Source: Xiphophorus maculatus (taxonomy: Eukaryota > Chordata > Actinopteri > Cyprinodontiformes > Poeciliidae). Taken from it: a stretch of 64,000 nt of DNA. This document shows, one piece after another, positions 11,297 through 23,469 of this stretch (positions within the stretch are counted from its first letter, which is position 1; every line of letters begins with the position of its first letter). The position numbers and the translations under genes were made by a program. Below the pieces are notes generated by a model. The model saw nothing but the letters and a program-made list of their open reading frames with translations. It was not told the origin of the DNA and did not search any database. The DNA lies in NCBI RefSeq assembly GCF_002775205.1, contig NC_036453.1:10682594-10746593 (forward strand), given 5' to 3'.

Positions 11297-12590
11297 GCTT
11301 CCCTCTTCCGTAACCCCAGCAACAGCTCCACACCAAACCTGGACACCACTATCAGCAGCAGCTCCCTTTCCCACTGTCGGACCAGAACCTTTGCCGTCCT
11401 GTCAGGACGTTAAACAGAACTGGAGGAGACGTGGAGAAACGACGAGTTTGCTTTCTCGCCGTCACTGAACTCTCCATAAAGTCTGTGGAGAAACAGGGCT
11501 CACTGCGGAGATTTACGTTGTAATACTGTAAAAAAAAACAAAAAAACAATACAGCATCTGATCTGAAATAACTCAGCTGACTGAAATGTATAATATTGCT
11601 GCCTTAAGAGTTTAAAAAAGGAGAAACAAAAAACACTTTGTTGGTTATTATTTTTTCTTTTTTAGCTGGTGAATAGACTGTTAACACATTCAAAGCAGGA
11701 GGCTGGAAGGGAAGAGGTTGAAACAAATGACATGTTTGAAAAAGGACACAGTCCAGGCTCAGGTTCGCTTTCCAACTCAAATCTAATCACATCATCGGAA
11801 ATAATGTGTAAAATGAAATTTAAATACCTGAAACCAGTTCTGTTGGCCTGTTTTCAGATGGAATGTGACTGGATGGTGAGGATTGGTGCAGCGCTTTGAG
11901 CCTCTCTTTCCTCAGTAGAGCATTTGTTTTGTGGGTACACACTGATTTATTTCTGTTGGATTTTCTTTTTAGTTCTGCTTTTATTCTACGTGTTGTTTGA
12001 AGATGCCTGCATATTTAACAATGAACCGAAACCTCCACCGGTATAAAATTGGAAATCGAAGGTTGTTTTTTTTTTATACTTCAGAAGAATAACAGGAAGA
12101 TGTTGTCCAACTTTTTCTCCCAGTTTGTAAGAATTGATTACTGGGGAATGTTTGTCTTGATATCAAACTTACAGAAATTCTTATAGTCTTCACATTTCAT
12201 TTCCATCTGAAATAATAATGTGAAACGAGCAGTTTCCTTCTGATCTGGTTTGCTTTGCAGAAAGGGAAAGCAGGCCGGCTGAAGCCGTCATATTCTTCAG
12301 AACCATCGTCCTCCAGCTGTTCTTGTGGACTGAACTCACTTTAGGATTTCTGTTGCATTTTTCTTTGCTTTATTTTGTTTTTCAGTCTGTGGTACCTCCT
12401 TTTTTTTTTTTTTTTTTTTGCTTGTAGGTTTCTTAGTGTCATGTAGATAACATCCGTCTTTATTAACACACAGGTCATGCCTCGTTATGCTGACTGTTGT
12501 ATTAGAAAGAAAAGAGAAGAAAACATATTTAAGTATGGCTGCGTACTGCTCTTAATATTATTAATAAATGTATTGTACAGGCAAAAGAGA
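11297..12590 (+). other. sap30l: sap30l 3' UTR (probable extent)
   Basis: Non-coding sequence from the TAA stop to the first good polyadenylation signal. It contains a 20-nt T run (12400-12419). The end is inferred from AATAAA at 12563; two further AATAAA signals at 12759-12769 could extend it to about 12790. Confidence 0.6.
12563..12568 (+). terminator. sap30l: sap30l polyadenylation signal AATAAA
   Basis: A canonical AATAAA followed within 40 nt by a T-rich stretch (GGGTTTTTTTT). Overlapping alternatives lie at 12759-12764 and 12764-12769. Confidence 0.6.
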
Positions 12591-12984
12591 TTTTAGGGTT
12601 TTTTTTCCAGGAGAACCTAAGGTTTTAGGAGATGGTTGTTTCACAACTTAACAACTGAGGTACCAAACAAAGAAAATGGCTGAACCTTCCTGCACCTATT
12701 GCTGCACTCTACCACTCAGCTGAAAGGCTTTTAGACTTTTTTATAATTATTTTTAAAAAATAAAATAAAACATGGCTTTGACAATTTACAAATAATTTTC
12801 TGTCATGAAAAACACTAAATAACCTTGAGTGTTCTAAAATTACAGTTGAGAGGCTACAGACTAAACTAGTTACCTAACTAGTGTTACCTTTCATACCAGT
12901 CCATGCTTTTTTTTATGCCAATCAACAACTCATTTCTTGTCAGCGTACTTCACAGTTGTGCATTTATGTTGTTTTTGTCAAACC

Positions 12985-13620
12985 TTATTAATTTTTAAAA
13001 GCACCGCTCATCACAGCGTCGGTCAAATTCAGGGTCTGCATCCTTCGAGTGTCGCACATTGCGTCACATCGATGCTCTCCAGATCCGATGATGGCTTCAC
13101 CGAATGCGGCCGACTTTAATTCGTTCTTTTCGCTTAATTTGAGAGACGAGTCTGATGTAGCCTTCTTAAACCATCGAGTTTCATTGTGGGTCGAACAGGA
13201 GATCATAGTTCATATAACGATAACGGATGAAGCAGAAGACGGAGAATAGTTTCAAATATATATATATATATATTAAATGGCTGTACAAAAATTACAAGCA
13301 AGATTTGGAGCTCCACTTTTACTAGTTTGTGTTTAGTACTGTCTCGGTTGCTAGGCGATAGGACATTGAAAGAGGGGACGGTGGGAAATCAAAATGTAAA
13401 GGCTAAGTCATCCAATTTCATAGTTGGTCACTTCTGGTTTTCTGGGTCAGTGAAGGACCCGGCCTACATCAGCCAAGTAGATCCAGCTTCTGAATTTGGA
13501 CTTCTTCTCCTTTTGGTTTTGCTCTTTAGGGGTCGCCACAGTTCTTTTTTCCCCATGGTTCCTGAATTTGGATACATATTTATATATTATCTGTAGATCC
13601 ATTGGCCTGTATAACATGTG
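12985..13620 (+). mobile_element. Unassigned transposon-like segment with short ORF
   Basis: Its base composition differs from its surroundings (more CpG, fewer A/T runs), and phrases such as CGGTTGCTAGGCGATAGGAC and CCGGCCTACATCAGCC feel like recurrent fish repeat sequence. An ORF at 13088-13249 starts with two Met codons and encodes 53 aa, beginning MMASPNAADFNSFFSLNLRD and ending in an acidic stretch; I do not recognise it. An AT repeat at 13256-13272 follows. No terminal repeats could be fixed. Confidence 0.35.
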
Positions 13621-15523
13621 ATCAAACCAAAATAGGTTTAAATAATATAAGCATTATTCCTTACATTCAACTTTAACTTGATTATTGAAAATCACTCGTC
13701 TGCTTTTTAAAAAAAAATGACCTAAACGTCTGTAGGGAAAACTAAAATGAATAAATTTAGAAGCACATGAAGAAGTTTGTTTTTGTACTCGAGAAACTGC
13801 CAAGTTATGAAAATTGACATTTCAGATCCCATCAAAAGTTATCTCTCGAAAGTTTACAGTGAAACAGAAGTTTGAATTCAAACCCAACACCAATCAGTCA
13901 GATCAATAGAGTTCAAATTAATCCAAAAGAAAAGTGCAACTCCTAACGATGAGATTCACGTCAACGTAATCCCTTATCCTGAGAAAGCATGAGGTGAAAT
14001 GACGTTTCATAGATATAAACTTTCAGAATCGTCTCGGTGTCTGGCAGAAGCACCTGGCTTGAGAGGATGGGAAGTAGATGAATATCTTTTTGCCTTTAGA
14101 GAAAACGATCTCGTGTTTTATTTAAAATAACGCAGCAGAGAGAGTTTCTCAGAGCTGGTAGGATAGAGACTGTTCACAACCTCTTGAAAAAATAAAATAT
14201 CTGGAAAGTTTCAGAGACATAAAACCACCACCAGGGGTCCCTGTTGGTCCCTCTGAAATAACAGGATTTATTTGAGCTTTTTAGAGTGTTTGGAAACTTT
14301 CTCAGTAAATACATGAGTGTTTATTTTCTGTAAAATAAATACAAAACTAAACCGGGACATCCAAAACGCTTTAAAATATTTTCAATATTTTCAGTTATTT
14401 AAAAGTGCCTTCCGAGACAAACATGATCTGAGATATAAAAGCCAAAATTAAATTGATCAAAGTGCAGAATAAATTGCCAGTGTGGCAGCTTTTTTTTTTT
14501 TTTTTTCTACCAGTGGAGATTCCAGAAGTGAGAATTGCAGCAACAAAAACATGGATTAAAAATAACATTTTCATTTTTGCATCTACTTAAGAACAAAAAA
14601 CGCTCATAAACTTTAGTTTTTAGCCTTTGAAAAATAATTTCATAAGAGCTTATGAGTCCACATAAATGATGTAGTTTTGTTACAGTAAAATCTGACGCTT
14701 AATATGAACAAAACCACTGGAGTTCCAAATATAATGTCATGAAATAATCCATTTATTTATGGAAACAAATATACCTTCACATCTAACACACATTTCCATT
14801 AACATTGCGCACAATAATAAACATTTTATTCCACGTTTTTTTTTTGTTGTTTTTTTGTTTTTTTTACATTGACCGTTTTTACATGTCGGGAGTGAAAAGC
14901 TGCGTTAATGTCAGTGTCTCACTCTCGGTTGGTTTTTCTCCTCTACAGTGACATTTATTAAAGTACTGAGGTAGATTCAATTCATTCAACAACAACAACA
15001 AGAGTCTGCAGAGTTTCCACCGCTTGGTTATGACCGCGGATTCAGAGTCAGAATAAAGCCAGAACATGATGTCCTTTTAGTGCCGTCAAGTCAAAACGGA
15101 ACTCGGTACTTAAATTAAGTCCAGGTTAAATTAGAAATTAAATAATCCTGAACAGTGAGAAGTCGCTGCGAAGCCGCTTTCTGCTTGTGTAATTTACAGG
15201 TGCGAGTAAAGAAAAGCGACAGCAAAACGTTATAAGTCTCTTAAACGATGAAAACGGTTTGTGATTGGTTAAACATTTTTCAACGGTAAAGATTACGAAT
15301 CAATGAAATAAATGTCTCAAATGTACCGCATTTCTTACCTTGTTATTATTGCAATAATCAACTGAGATAAAAAAAAAAAAAGAAAGCTTTGCGCACTCTT
15401 TGCTCTGAGGGACAAAAACCAGGGAAGGCCAGAGAACACGGACAGATGTTTCTGCCAACATCTGCTTTGAAGTGAAGACCTAAAGTGAAACAATTAAAAA
15501 GCAAAAATACCACAAATATCTCT
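13621..15523. other. Gap between convergent sap30l and hand1
   Basis: AT-rich sequence with no gene recognised. Candidate minus-strand polyadenylation signals for hand1 (TTTATT on +) occur at 14954-14959, 14825-14830 and 14752-14757; which is used cannot be told. A T run lies at 14491-14506. Confidence 0.45.
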
Positions 15524-15524
15524 A

Positions 15525-15612
<88 letters not shown>

Positions 15613-15627
15613 GTTGTTGTTGTTGTT
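15524..15627. repeat. (ATT)n then (GTT)n microsatellite
   Basis: About 29 ATT units to 15612, continuing as five GTT units. On the hand1 strand this would lie within or just past the 3' UTR. Confidence 0.97.
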
Positions 15628-15747
15628 ATAGTGGGGTACACAGTAATGAGCAGCGCATCTGCAGCTCCTTCTATCCGCGTTGCCCTTTGATTTTCTCCCT
15701 TTTAGCGCATCACTGCGCATGCACAGCGGTGTGTTCGGCCGAAGTCG

Positions 15748-15900
<153 letters not shown>

Positions 15901-15913
15901 TTTTCTGAGGAGG

Positions 15914-16009
15914 TCACTGGTTGAGCTCCAGGGCCCAGACCTGCTGCGGCCACCCGGTCCGGCCCTTCACCTTCTTTTCGCCTCCAAAAGTCTCCTGCAG
16001 GCCGTCGGT
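15914..16009 (-). CDS. hand1: hand1 coding exon 2
   Basis: Encodes [16 protein letters not shown] then [15 protein letters not shown] and TGA. The acceptor is TTTTTGCCTCCCGCAG. At 31 codons it escapes any long-ORF scan; it was found by the conserved HAND C-terminus. Microsatellites flank it closely on both sides. Confidence 0.95.
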   Translation of the reverse strand, partial: TDGLQETFGGEKKVKGRTGWPQQVWALELNQ

Positions 16010-16050
16010 CTGCGGGAGGCAAAAACAGCGCCATCAACATCATCATCATC

Positions 16051-16132
<82 letters not shown>

Positions 16133-16136
16133 CCTT

Positions 16137-16167
<31 letters not shown>

Positions 16168-19100
16168 GGCTGACTCATTTTAGAGCAGGTCTTCCTCTCT
16201 GATCAGTGTCATTTGGACTCTGCCAGCTCTCTGTCTGAATGTTTCAGTTCGGACCCACTTCGTGCCGAATCCATGGGCCACGGAATCCATAGACTTGAAT
16301 TTTGAACATATATCTGGACTCTGCTCCCTGATCAAGTATTTGCTAAATTCACACTGAAAAATCGACGTCACTTTCTATCATAACGTAAAAAAATACAAAT
16401 AAAAGTTTGTGGATGCGTAAAGTTATCGGAGTTTATCAAATGATCAAACCAAGTCCAGACTTCAGCGTCTGTCTTTTCTTAAATTTAGATCAAACTTAGT
16501 CAAATTTCAACCATGTTTATTTTCACTACTATTAAGTGGATTAAATTCTTAACACCAGATTTTTTTTATAAAGAAATGGATAAGATAAAGTTGTTTTCCG
16601 TCTAAATGTGCACTCATAAAGACGTAGACATTTTTATAGGACGAATGATTATAAAATACACTAACCGAGGAAAATTTGGGTTTTGGCATTAACAAGTTGA
16701 AAGATACCGAAATAAAAACGTCATTTGATCCCTTAATGTGGTTGGAAGACGGCTGGGGTTGATTCAATGGGCTAACCAGGCTTTACGTGCTTTGTTTTGG
16801 CTAAATCTGGATTCAACCAATGGGGTGAAAGCACATTGTCACGACTAAAGATTATGGAGTTCTGAAAGTGCCACAATTGAATAAACCATTAACACTGACT
16901 TGTTTAGCTTTTCTTTTAAAGTTTTAACTGCAACACATTGATTAGTAGCATTTTTGAATTTGTTGTGCAATTGTGGAATGATAATAAACAAAATTAATTA
17001 ATTCATTAATTAATTCATTCATTCATGACCAAACACACAAATTATTTATTACGTTTTTAAGTAATTAAATATGTCACTAATGAAAAAGTGGGCGGAGCCA
17101 ATAATGTTATGCAGATCATCATAATTGGCCTGAACCGGACCTGATGCCAGTTAGACGCTAAAAGATGCTTTATATCTGAATCTATGGAGTTTGATATGCA
17201 CAATGTCAATTATTTATATTCAGCTACAATATGAACAGGATTTCTAGGATATGATAAATATTTCCCAAATATATATTAATTGTTTAATAGTGATTAAATA
17301 CTCTGCTTAATTAAATTTTTGTAACACATCCTGCTCAAATATTAGATTAGAATTTCACTGAAGATGTCGGCCCTTTAACAAGTCAACTGTATCTGTCGTG
17401 TGTTGATGTCAATGACATCTCAGAACAGAAAGATGCCAGGTTAATATGGGTTTTAACAAACAAATCTACTGAATTAAAAAAAATTAAGAGCAGTCATTGA
17501 GTTAGTGGTTGAGAAAGTTTCTTTGATGGAGCAAGAATTTAAGTTTCTATCCAGCTTTAACAGCTTTAACAGCTTTATCAGCAGCAGTGCCAAAACCAAG
17601 TCTGAACCTCCTGGCTCTGAGAGCTGCTGCTGTGACATTTTAGTTTTGATCATCAGGTATGACGTTTGTCAACTGTTTCAATAGAGATACGATGGAGAAA
17701 ACAATATTTGTGAGGATGTAAGTATTTTAGTTAAAATGAGTTGGCAAATGACCTAATTAATTCAAGGGTTTTAATCAGTTATGCTGACATAGCGTCTGAA
17801 TTATTGAGTCAAATCTACCAAAATAAAATTGATATAAACAGTGAGACCAAATGTAATGATTGTTTGTTTCGTCAGTGTACTTCAGCTCCTAACCTGTGTA
17901 TTTGAAAGTTGCACATGTTCAGTTTTGTTTGCTGGTTCAGTGTTTTCCTGTTTAGAGTTGATGCAGCTCATCTTGTTCTAAATCATGCAAATGAAGCTTT
18001 TCCTCATCCCAGGCCCGTTAATAACGTCACAGTCTGACTAATAATAGCAACTTCAAGCAATAATCAGGTTCTGTCAAGGTAGTTTGCAGCCATAACATGT
18101 GTGTGTTATGTAAAATAAAGTAAAGCTTACAAGCTGTACAGCTTATTTGTGTTTATTCAGGCGTTTAATTTAGCTAAAAGTGAATCAGTGGAAGTGGATG
18201 TTTATGAAGAACTCTGATGTTGATCCAGCTCGTCCTTTTTAGGAATTTGTTTAAAATAATCCCTAAAATGTCACTATTGGAATCGAACAATGAGATTAAG
18301 GTTTTTTTTGTTTTGTTTTTTTTATTAGTGTGTTTACTTATAAGTGACAAAAAAACAATACTTTGACAGGTTTAAAATACACTGCATGGTTTTTTTTGTT
18401 CTCTTAAATTTTAAGTATTAAAAGTCTAGCTTTCCAAATGATTTCCTAACGTTTTTAATTTAGATAAATTAATTCCGTGTGTCATAGTTTATCTATGTTA
18501 TTCGGAAATTTTGTGCGTAATTTCTAACAGTTAAAATCACAGACAAAAAAAACTTTGAACGCAAAAAAAAAAAAAAAGCTCCGTATTTCAGGAGATTTTC
18601 CAGTTTAGTCAGAGCGCTCTGTAAACATTTCCAGGCCTACAGATGTTTTCACTCTGACTCAGACTTACAGGCTGCGAAAATAAGTTACCGAAATACAGGG
18701 GAGAAATGCTTCGGATTGGGAATAATTTCCAAACTCATGACAATCCCAGAGGCTCCAGCAAACATAACTCACCAGCTCTCGTTTCCTTTTCAAATCCCGC
18801 GTTTCAAATTTCTTAATCTCGGCCTTAAAGCCCTCCGTCTCGCCGGAGTCTTTGGCCAGCACGTCCATCAGATACGCGATGTAACTGGTCGCCAGACGCA
18901 GAGTTTTGATTTTGGACAGTTTGGTGTCTGCGGGAACGTTGGGAATACACTCCCGGAGCTCCGCGAAAGCCGTGTTGATGCTCTCCGTTCTGCGGCGCTC
19001 CTTCTTCGGCCCGGACGCTCTCCTCTTCCCCATCCCCGGCTGGAGCCCCTCGAGCCGGCCGTCGTGCGCAGCTCCATGCGCGCCCAGCTCCGCGGACGGC

Positions 19101-19261
19101 GTGAAGGGCGCCTGGATCTGGAAGTCCGCGGGCACCTCCCCGTGGTTCACCACCCAGCTCTGGAAGTACGGCGCGTCCTGGTGGCACCGCTGGACGAACG
19201 GGAAAGGTTCGTGCATCAGGTGGTGGTGGTGGTGATGCTGGTAGCCCCCGATGAGGTTCAT
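15914..19261 (-). CDS. hand1: hand1: bHLH transcription factor HAND1
   Basis: Two coding exons, 19261-18773 and 16009-15914, join in phase 0 to give 194 aa. HAND1 is a Twist-family bHLH protein that pairs with E-proteins and binds E-boxes in heart, lateral mesoderm and other tissues (family knowledge). Visible: start MNLIGGYQ followed by a His run (9-14); conserved PYFQSW (31-36); basic region KKERRR (86-91); T92 and S94, equivalent to the phosphorylated T107/S109 of mammalian HAND1; helix-loop-helix to about residue 138; and C-terminus [29 protein letters not shown] and [12 protein letters not shown] identify HAND1; HAND2 has RTQSIN, MDILDKD and WPQHVWALELKQ. It is shorter than the 215-aa human protein because the Ala/Pro tracts are missing. 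The ATG has A at -3. Its neighbour sap30l and their convergent orientation match the human locus. Confidence 0.97.
16010..18772 (-). other. hand1: hand1 intron
   Basis: A single 2763-bp phase-0 intron with donor CTG|GTGAGT, in the same place relative to the protein as in mammals (after KRKREL). Its 3' end is a long CAT/ATG repeat (16038-16147). The remainder is AT-rich; 16980-17030 holds ATTA/ATTC short repeats, and no transposon family was recognised. Confidence 0.93.
16038..16167. repeat. (CAT)n then (CAG)n microsatellite beside hand1 acceptor
   Basis: About 36 CAT units with two small interruptions, passing into seven CAG units at 16147-16167. It starts 28 bp from the hand1 exon 2 acceptor. 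His, Met, Asp and Ser runs predicted here in other frames are translation artefacts. Confidence 0.96.
18773..19261 (-). CDS. hand1: hand1 coding exon 1
   Basis: Encodes residues 1-163, including the whole bHLH domain. It ends at LKRKREL with the donor GTGAGT. The exon is a CpG-rich island and throws several long false frames on both strands. Confidence 0.97.
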
Positions 19262-19610
19262 GCTGTGCCGGGAAGAAAATGCGCTCGTTCGCCTCCCCCC
19301 CCCTAAACCGTCTCTGCTCGGGGATCACCAGCGAGCAGAACTCATTCGAAACTTAGTCGAGGACTCTCCTAAATTCATTTACAAGCTTAAATCGATTTAT
19401 TTCACATGGTCCAAGATTCTTAAAAAGCTCAGCCTTAAAAAGTATTCCAGGGATGAAACGTCAGCGATGCGCCACGGTCCAGATGAAACCTCTTTTCACG
19501 AAGAGGACGCAGTGACCTGCAGGAGAAATTTGACCCAGCTGAAGGTGTGAGGCCCCAGGTTTATATGAGCTGGATGTGAGCGTGAGAAAGAGGCAACCAA
19601 TGGAGGAAAT
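19262..19610 (-). promoter_or_regulatory. hand1: hand1 5' UTR and TATA promoter
   Basis: On the minus strand a TATAAA box lies at 19565-19560, which puts the start near 19530 and gives a 5' UTR of about 270 nt. A CCAAT sequence (CCAATGG on +, 19596-19602) lies about 35 bp upstream of the TATA box, and a CAGCTG E-box lies just downstream, near 19535. Arrangement and distance suit a tissue-specific bHLH gene. Start position is inferred. Confidence 0.7.
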
Positions 19611-20539
19611 GGGAGGAGAGTTTGGAGAGGTTTGGAAGAACATGGTGCCAGAATATCACGGCACCAGAACGCAGGGACCGAAACATCTGCCTCACTGGCA
19701 TCAGGTTTACATGTACAGGCATAAGTTTGATTCCTTGCTTTTTGTTTCGGTCATTGACGTTTTAATTCGGAGAGTTTTTGTGATTCATCGCGCAAAGAAT
19801 TTTACGAGCCACAAGGCTTGTAGATAGTAAAGGATGGCAGAGTTCTTTATGTTTTCTTTCTTTTTCAAGTTTTCTCTCTTTTCATACATGACAGACGTTT
19901 TCTCAAAATATTAAGTTCTTATTACAATTTCTTCTTACAAGTTATTAGCACAATGACTAATATTGGCTTTTTTCTTTAAATGTAAGAATTTCCTGCATGG
20001 AGCTGATATATGAAGCAGATTTAGTTTTATTTTGAAACAACACGCAATCATTTTATGACAATAATCGGTTTATTTATCTTTTTATTTATTTGATTTGTTT
20101 ATTTATTTATTTATTTATACATTAAATTCTCTATTTATTTATTTCCATTCATTTCTTCACTTATTTTACCCAAGTCTTTTAAGAATACTTTCACATTTAA
20201 AACAAACTTTGCTGTGTATGTTTTCACATATCTGGAGTCCATTTTAATGTATTTTTTAAAAAGTAAAAAAAAAAAAAATCTTAAAATGTATGTTTCACAT
20301 TATATCGCATGTGCTCAGTTTAATGTACTTCAAAAATAAAATTCATATTTTTTTTCTGTTTGTTTTTAGACCATGTTTCATACATTCATTTCTGTGCTTC
20401 ACTACTTTCAGTAAAAGCGGAAACGTTTTAAAAAGTCACATAACGATCAGATTTTTGATCGAAATTCCTCATTGATCAATATTTTCCATGTTAAAAAACC
20501 CGCTTTCATGTAGTCATAAAAAATTTGGTTACAGCAACA

Positions 20540-20540
<1 letters not shown>
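19611..20540. other. AT-rich sequence upstream of hand1
   Basis: Low-complexity, A/T-rich DNA with TTTA tetranucleotide runs near 20097-20119. No motif cluster or gene was recognised. Confidence 0.5.

Positions 20541-20613
<73 letters not shown>
20541..20613. repeat. (TTA)n microsatellite, about 24 units
   Basis: Perfect TTA repeat immediately bordering the GC-rich island at 20615-20935. Confidence 0.97.
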
Positions 20614-20614
<1 letters not shown>

Positions 20615-20935
20615 TCTGTTTTTGAGCCTGACTCGGCCTGCGACTTTATCTCGCCCCGGCTGCCCTCGCACCTTAAACACATCCTCTTATCGCCATCGCC
20701 CCCGAAAAAACATTATCCCATTACATTACGTGACCTTGACGCTATTTGGGAACCATTTACGGCGGCGTCTTATCTAAATACAGCCATAAATCAGGATGTG
20801 TCACCCTGCTGCTGGGGCACAAGTAACTATTCCATAAAAGCTCTCCTGGCCTCTGCGCACTGTTTACAGCGCGCCCTGTTTGCGCATATTTTACCGTTCC
20901 AATAAATAATCCGCCCGCCCCCCTGTTGGAGAGGC
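20615..20935. promoter_or_regulatory. Candidate hand1 enhancer: GATA and NR half-site island
   Basis: A 320-bp repeat-free, GC-richer island between two microsatellites, about 1.1 kb upstream of the hand1 TATA box. It has four TTATC (GATA-type) sites at 20646, 20687, 20713 and 20770, the last reading CTTATCT; a nuclear-receptor-like TGACCTTGA at 20731-20739; and CArG-like CCATTTACGG at 20753-20762. GATA, SRF and nuclear receptors are usual inputs to heart and mesoderm genes. Enhancer function is inference from motif density and position. Confidence 0.45.
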
Positions 20936-21115
20936 CTGCACGGAGATCATCTCAGGTTTTTAATCTCTCAAATGCCAAAAAGCTCGGCGTCTTCTTCTGC
21001 GTTTCTAGCACCAAACCTGTAAACGTATGAGAACCAGAATCGGTTCGATTAGCCCAGATTAAGTTCACAGACAAGGAATTTGACTTCGGAATTCCCCAGA
21101 GCATACAGACGTTAA

Positions 21116-21244
<129 letters not shown>

Positions 21245-22814
21245 GGAGAAAAATAGAGAATAAAAGATGCATAATTTCGAGTTTGCATAATTTCAGGCTT
21301 TTGGGGAAAAGGCCTGAAGTAAAGCAGACCGGTCCAGTTCACTAATCTAATCAGAAACCCTTTAAGGTGTTTTACAGTTGTTTGTATTTTATTTTTTTCT
21401 TCTTTTTAATAAGAAAATGACTCAGAATGAGATCAACATAAAATAGGTTAAACATGCAGACAGAATACAATTTCCAAAAATGAAAAGTAAACAAAAAAAT
21501 ATTCATTTATATATCTACAAGTCACATTAAAGATTTTTTGCAACTTTCATTCAACGCAGTTTTCAAATATTTCTTTCTTTTTTGAAAGTTTAGCAACCCT
21601 GTTGTATACGTCTCTGATTTTAAATTAAAAATCTCATTAAATGCAGCTTGACAAGCTAAAATGAACATGTGATCTTTTTTTTTTATTTGGTGCTTTTTGA
21701 GCTGCATGAACCAAAACCTGTTGCATCATGGGTACACCCCTGCATGACACACGTGCATACTTTAATGAAGACATCCCATCTTCTCCTGACCGCTTTGCAT
21801 GTTACCTTCCCTGTCAGTGTGAAGAAGCCCATGCAGCCCCCAGAAAGCAAATCTGACACTGTTGATTAAGACGTCCACTATGCAGGGATGAAATACAACC
21901 CTGCCTTTATGCACCCATCCCCCTCTTCATCTCTCTGCATCACTTTCTCTCTTTCTTTTCCTGCCTAAATTCTTCCTCCCTGTCCATCTCTGACTAGAGC
22001 CTTTCCTCTGTCTTGTTTTCTTCCCGTTTGCTCGCTATCAGTGCAGGTGCTGAAAGACCTGGGCAGCTGTAATAGGCTCTTCATGCTTTCTATGCTTTCA
22101 GGCCCAACATGCACCACTCGTCCTACGGCCTGCAGGCTGCTGCTCTGCCAGGGGAATCATCCAAAATAGGTCACAGAGAGCCATCTTGGCTCTGTTCTGG
22201 ATTCTCCTCATGACTGTTTGTGTCATTGTGTGGATTTTTCAATAGACACTGCTTCCCCTCCTCTTCAGAGTGCTTACCCTCAAGTCCACATTTCCAAACA
22301 AATATTCTCCCTCTCTGATTCACGGTCGGCATGGAAAACGGTGCAAAGCTCCCTCGGTCTCGACTGCGTATGGTGCCGCGGCTCTTTAATATGTCCAACT
22401 CTGTTGTGTGTCGAAGCAAACCAGCAGAGCTAATTAAAACGTCAATACTTCAGTTGGACATGTTGCCTTCCTTCTAGTCTTGGGAAATGTGGACAGACTG
22501 GGGTTTGGGATGGCAGGCATGGCAGCTGAAGAACAACCACAAGGGTTCAGAAGTTTCAAGGATTCCTCAAGGATCCAGAAGCTAATGGAAGAGGAACTAA
22601 GAGTGACTGGGAAACATCCAAGTTCAAAGGACGCACAAAAAACATCATTTTTAAAATGCTCACAGTTCTTCTTAAATAAAAGGCTGGCTGGTGAAAGCAA
22701 CCTGTTAGACCTTCATATGACCACATCAGTGATGAAAACTGTAAAGTCACTACTGACATTAAACAAAACTCCCCAATTATATAAAACCAAAGAATAACAA
22801 GAATGAAAGAGCAT
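21245..22814. other. Intergenic, no gene recognised
   Basis: Unique-looking sequence. The part 22050-22430 is GC-richer and may hold conserved non-coding DNA. A 34-aa open frame at 22109-22213 behind an acceptor-like CTTTCAG is not recognisable. Confidence 0.4.
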
Positions 22815-23384
22815 AAACAAGCAGCACCATGTGTTTTCCAGCTACATTCTACAATTTTATAACACTATCATAGTTACTATCAAATAACTATGTTACATTT
22901 AGTGGTTATGAAAATACGGTCTATGTCAAATATGACTTAAAATAAATGTGACTTTGTAACTCAATGCCTTGAAACTGGGCCTTTGTCACTTTAAAATCTC
23001 CTGCTCTTTCTGAAACTCCGCCTTCAGGAACTCATCACAACATGGCTCCTCTATTAACCCTTTAACAACGTTGCACTGAGAAGTAGCTCCTAATGAGCTC
23101 AGCAGATAAGCAGTTCCACCAGGTGTTTGCTAACTGCTGCTGGCTAGTCTGAAGGAGCAGAGTGGGGGGAGTGGCGGTAGAGGGGTACTCTGTGAGGTGG
23201 AAACTCAGAAGCTTGGAAACTGTTGCAAAGCACAGCTGAACGGTTGTCATGGGAGACGAAAGTATTTCTCAAACATGTATGAAAGAATCAAGGCAATGCT
23301 CCAGGTATGTTTTTGAAGAGGGAGTAACATTATAACATGATGTAAAGCTCAAACAAGTTCATTTTTCATAATACTGCCCCTTTC
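22815..23384. mobile_element. TTAA-type MITE, copy 2
   Basis: Shares the internal order of phrases with copy 1 at 10244 (CCTCTATTAACCC, GAGAAGTAGCT, GTTTGCTAACTGCTGCTGGC, GAAGCTTGGAAACTG) and ends in ATACTGCCCCTTT. The left terminus is decayed. Confidence 0.75.
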
Positions 23385-23469
23385 ACAGTGCACATCAAGA
23401 ATATCAAAAATCTAATGAATTGAGCTCAAAACTGTAAATGCAGGGTCAAACATTTAACCACTGATTTGG

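Noticed and set aside
11132..11374. Minus-strand frame opposite sap30l exon 4
   Set aside because: Antisense shadow of the conserved coding exon.
18716..19328. Several long open frames overlapping hand1 exon 1 on both strands (up to 196 codons)
   Set aside because: They are shadows of the GC-rich hand1 exon; only the minus frame with the bHLH domain has protein-family support.
22109..22213. 34-aa frame starting MHHSSYGLQAA behind CTTTCAG
   Set aside because: Looks exon-like in composition, but no partner exon or known protein could be linked. The GC-rich block is more likely non-coding.
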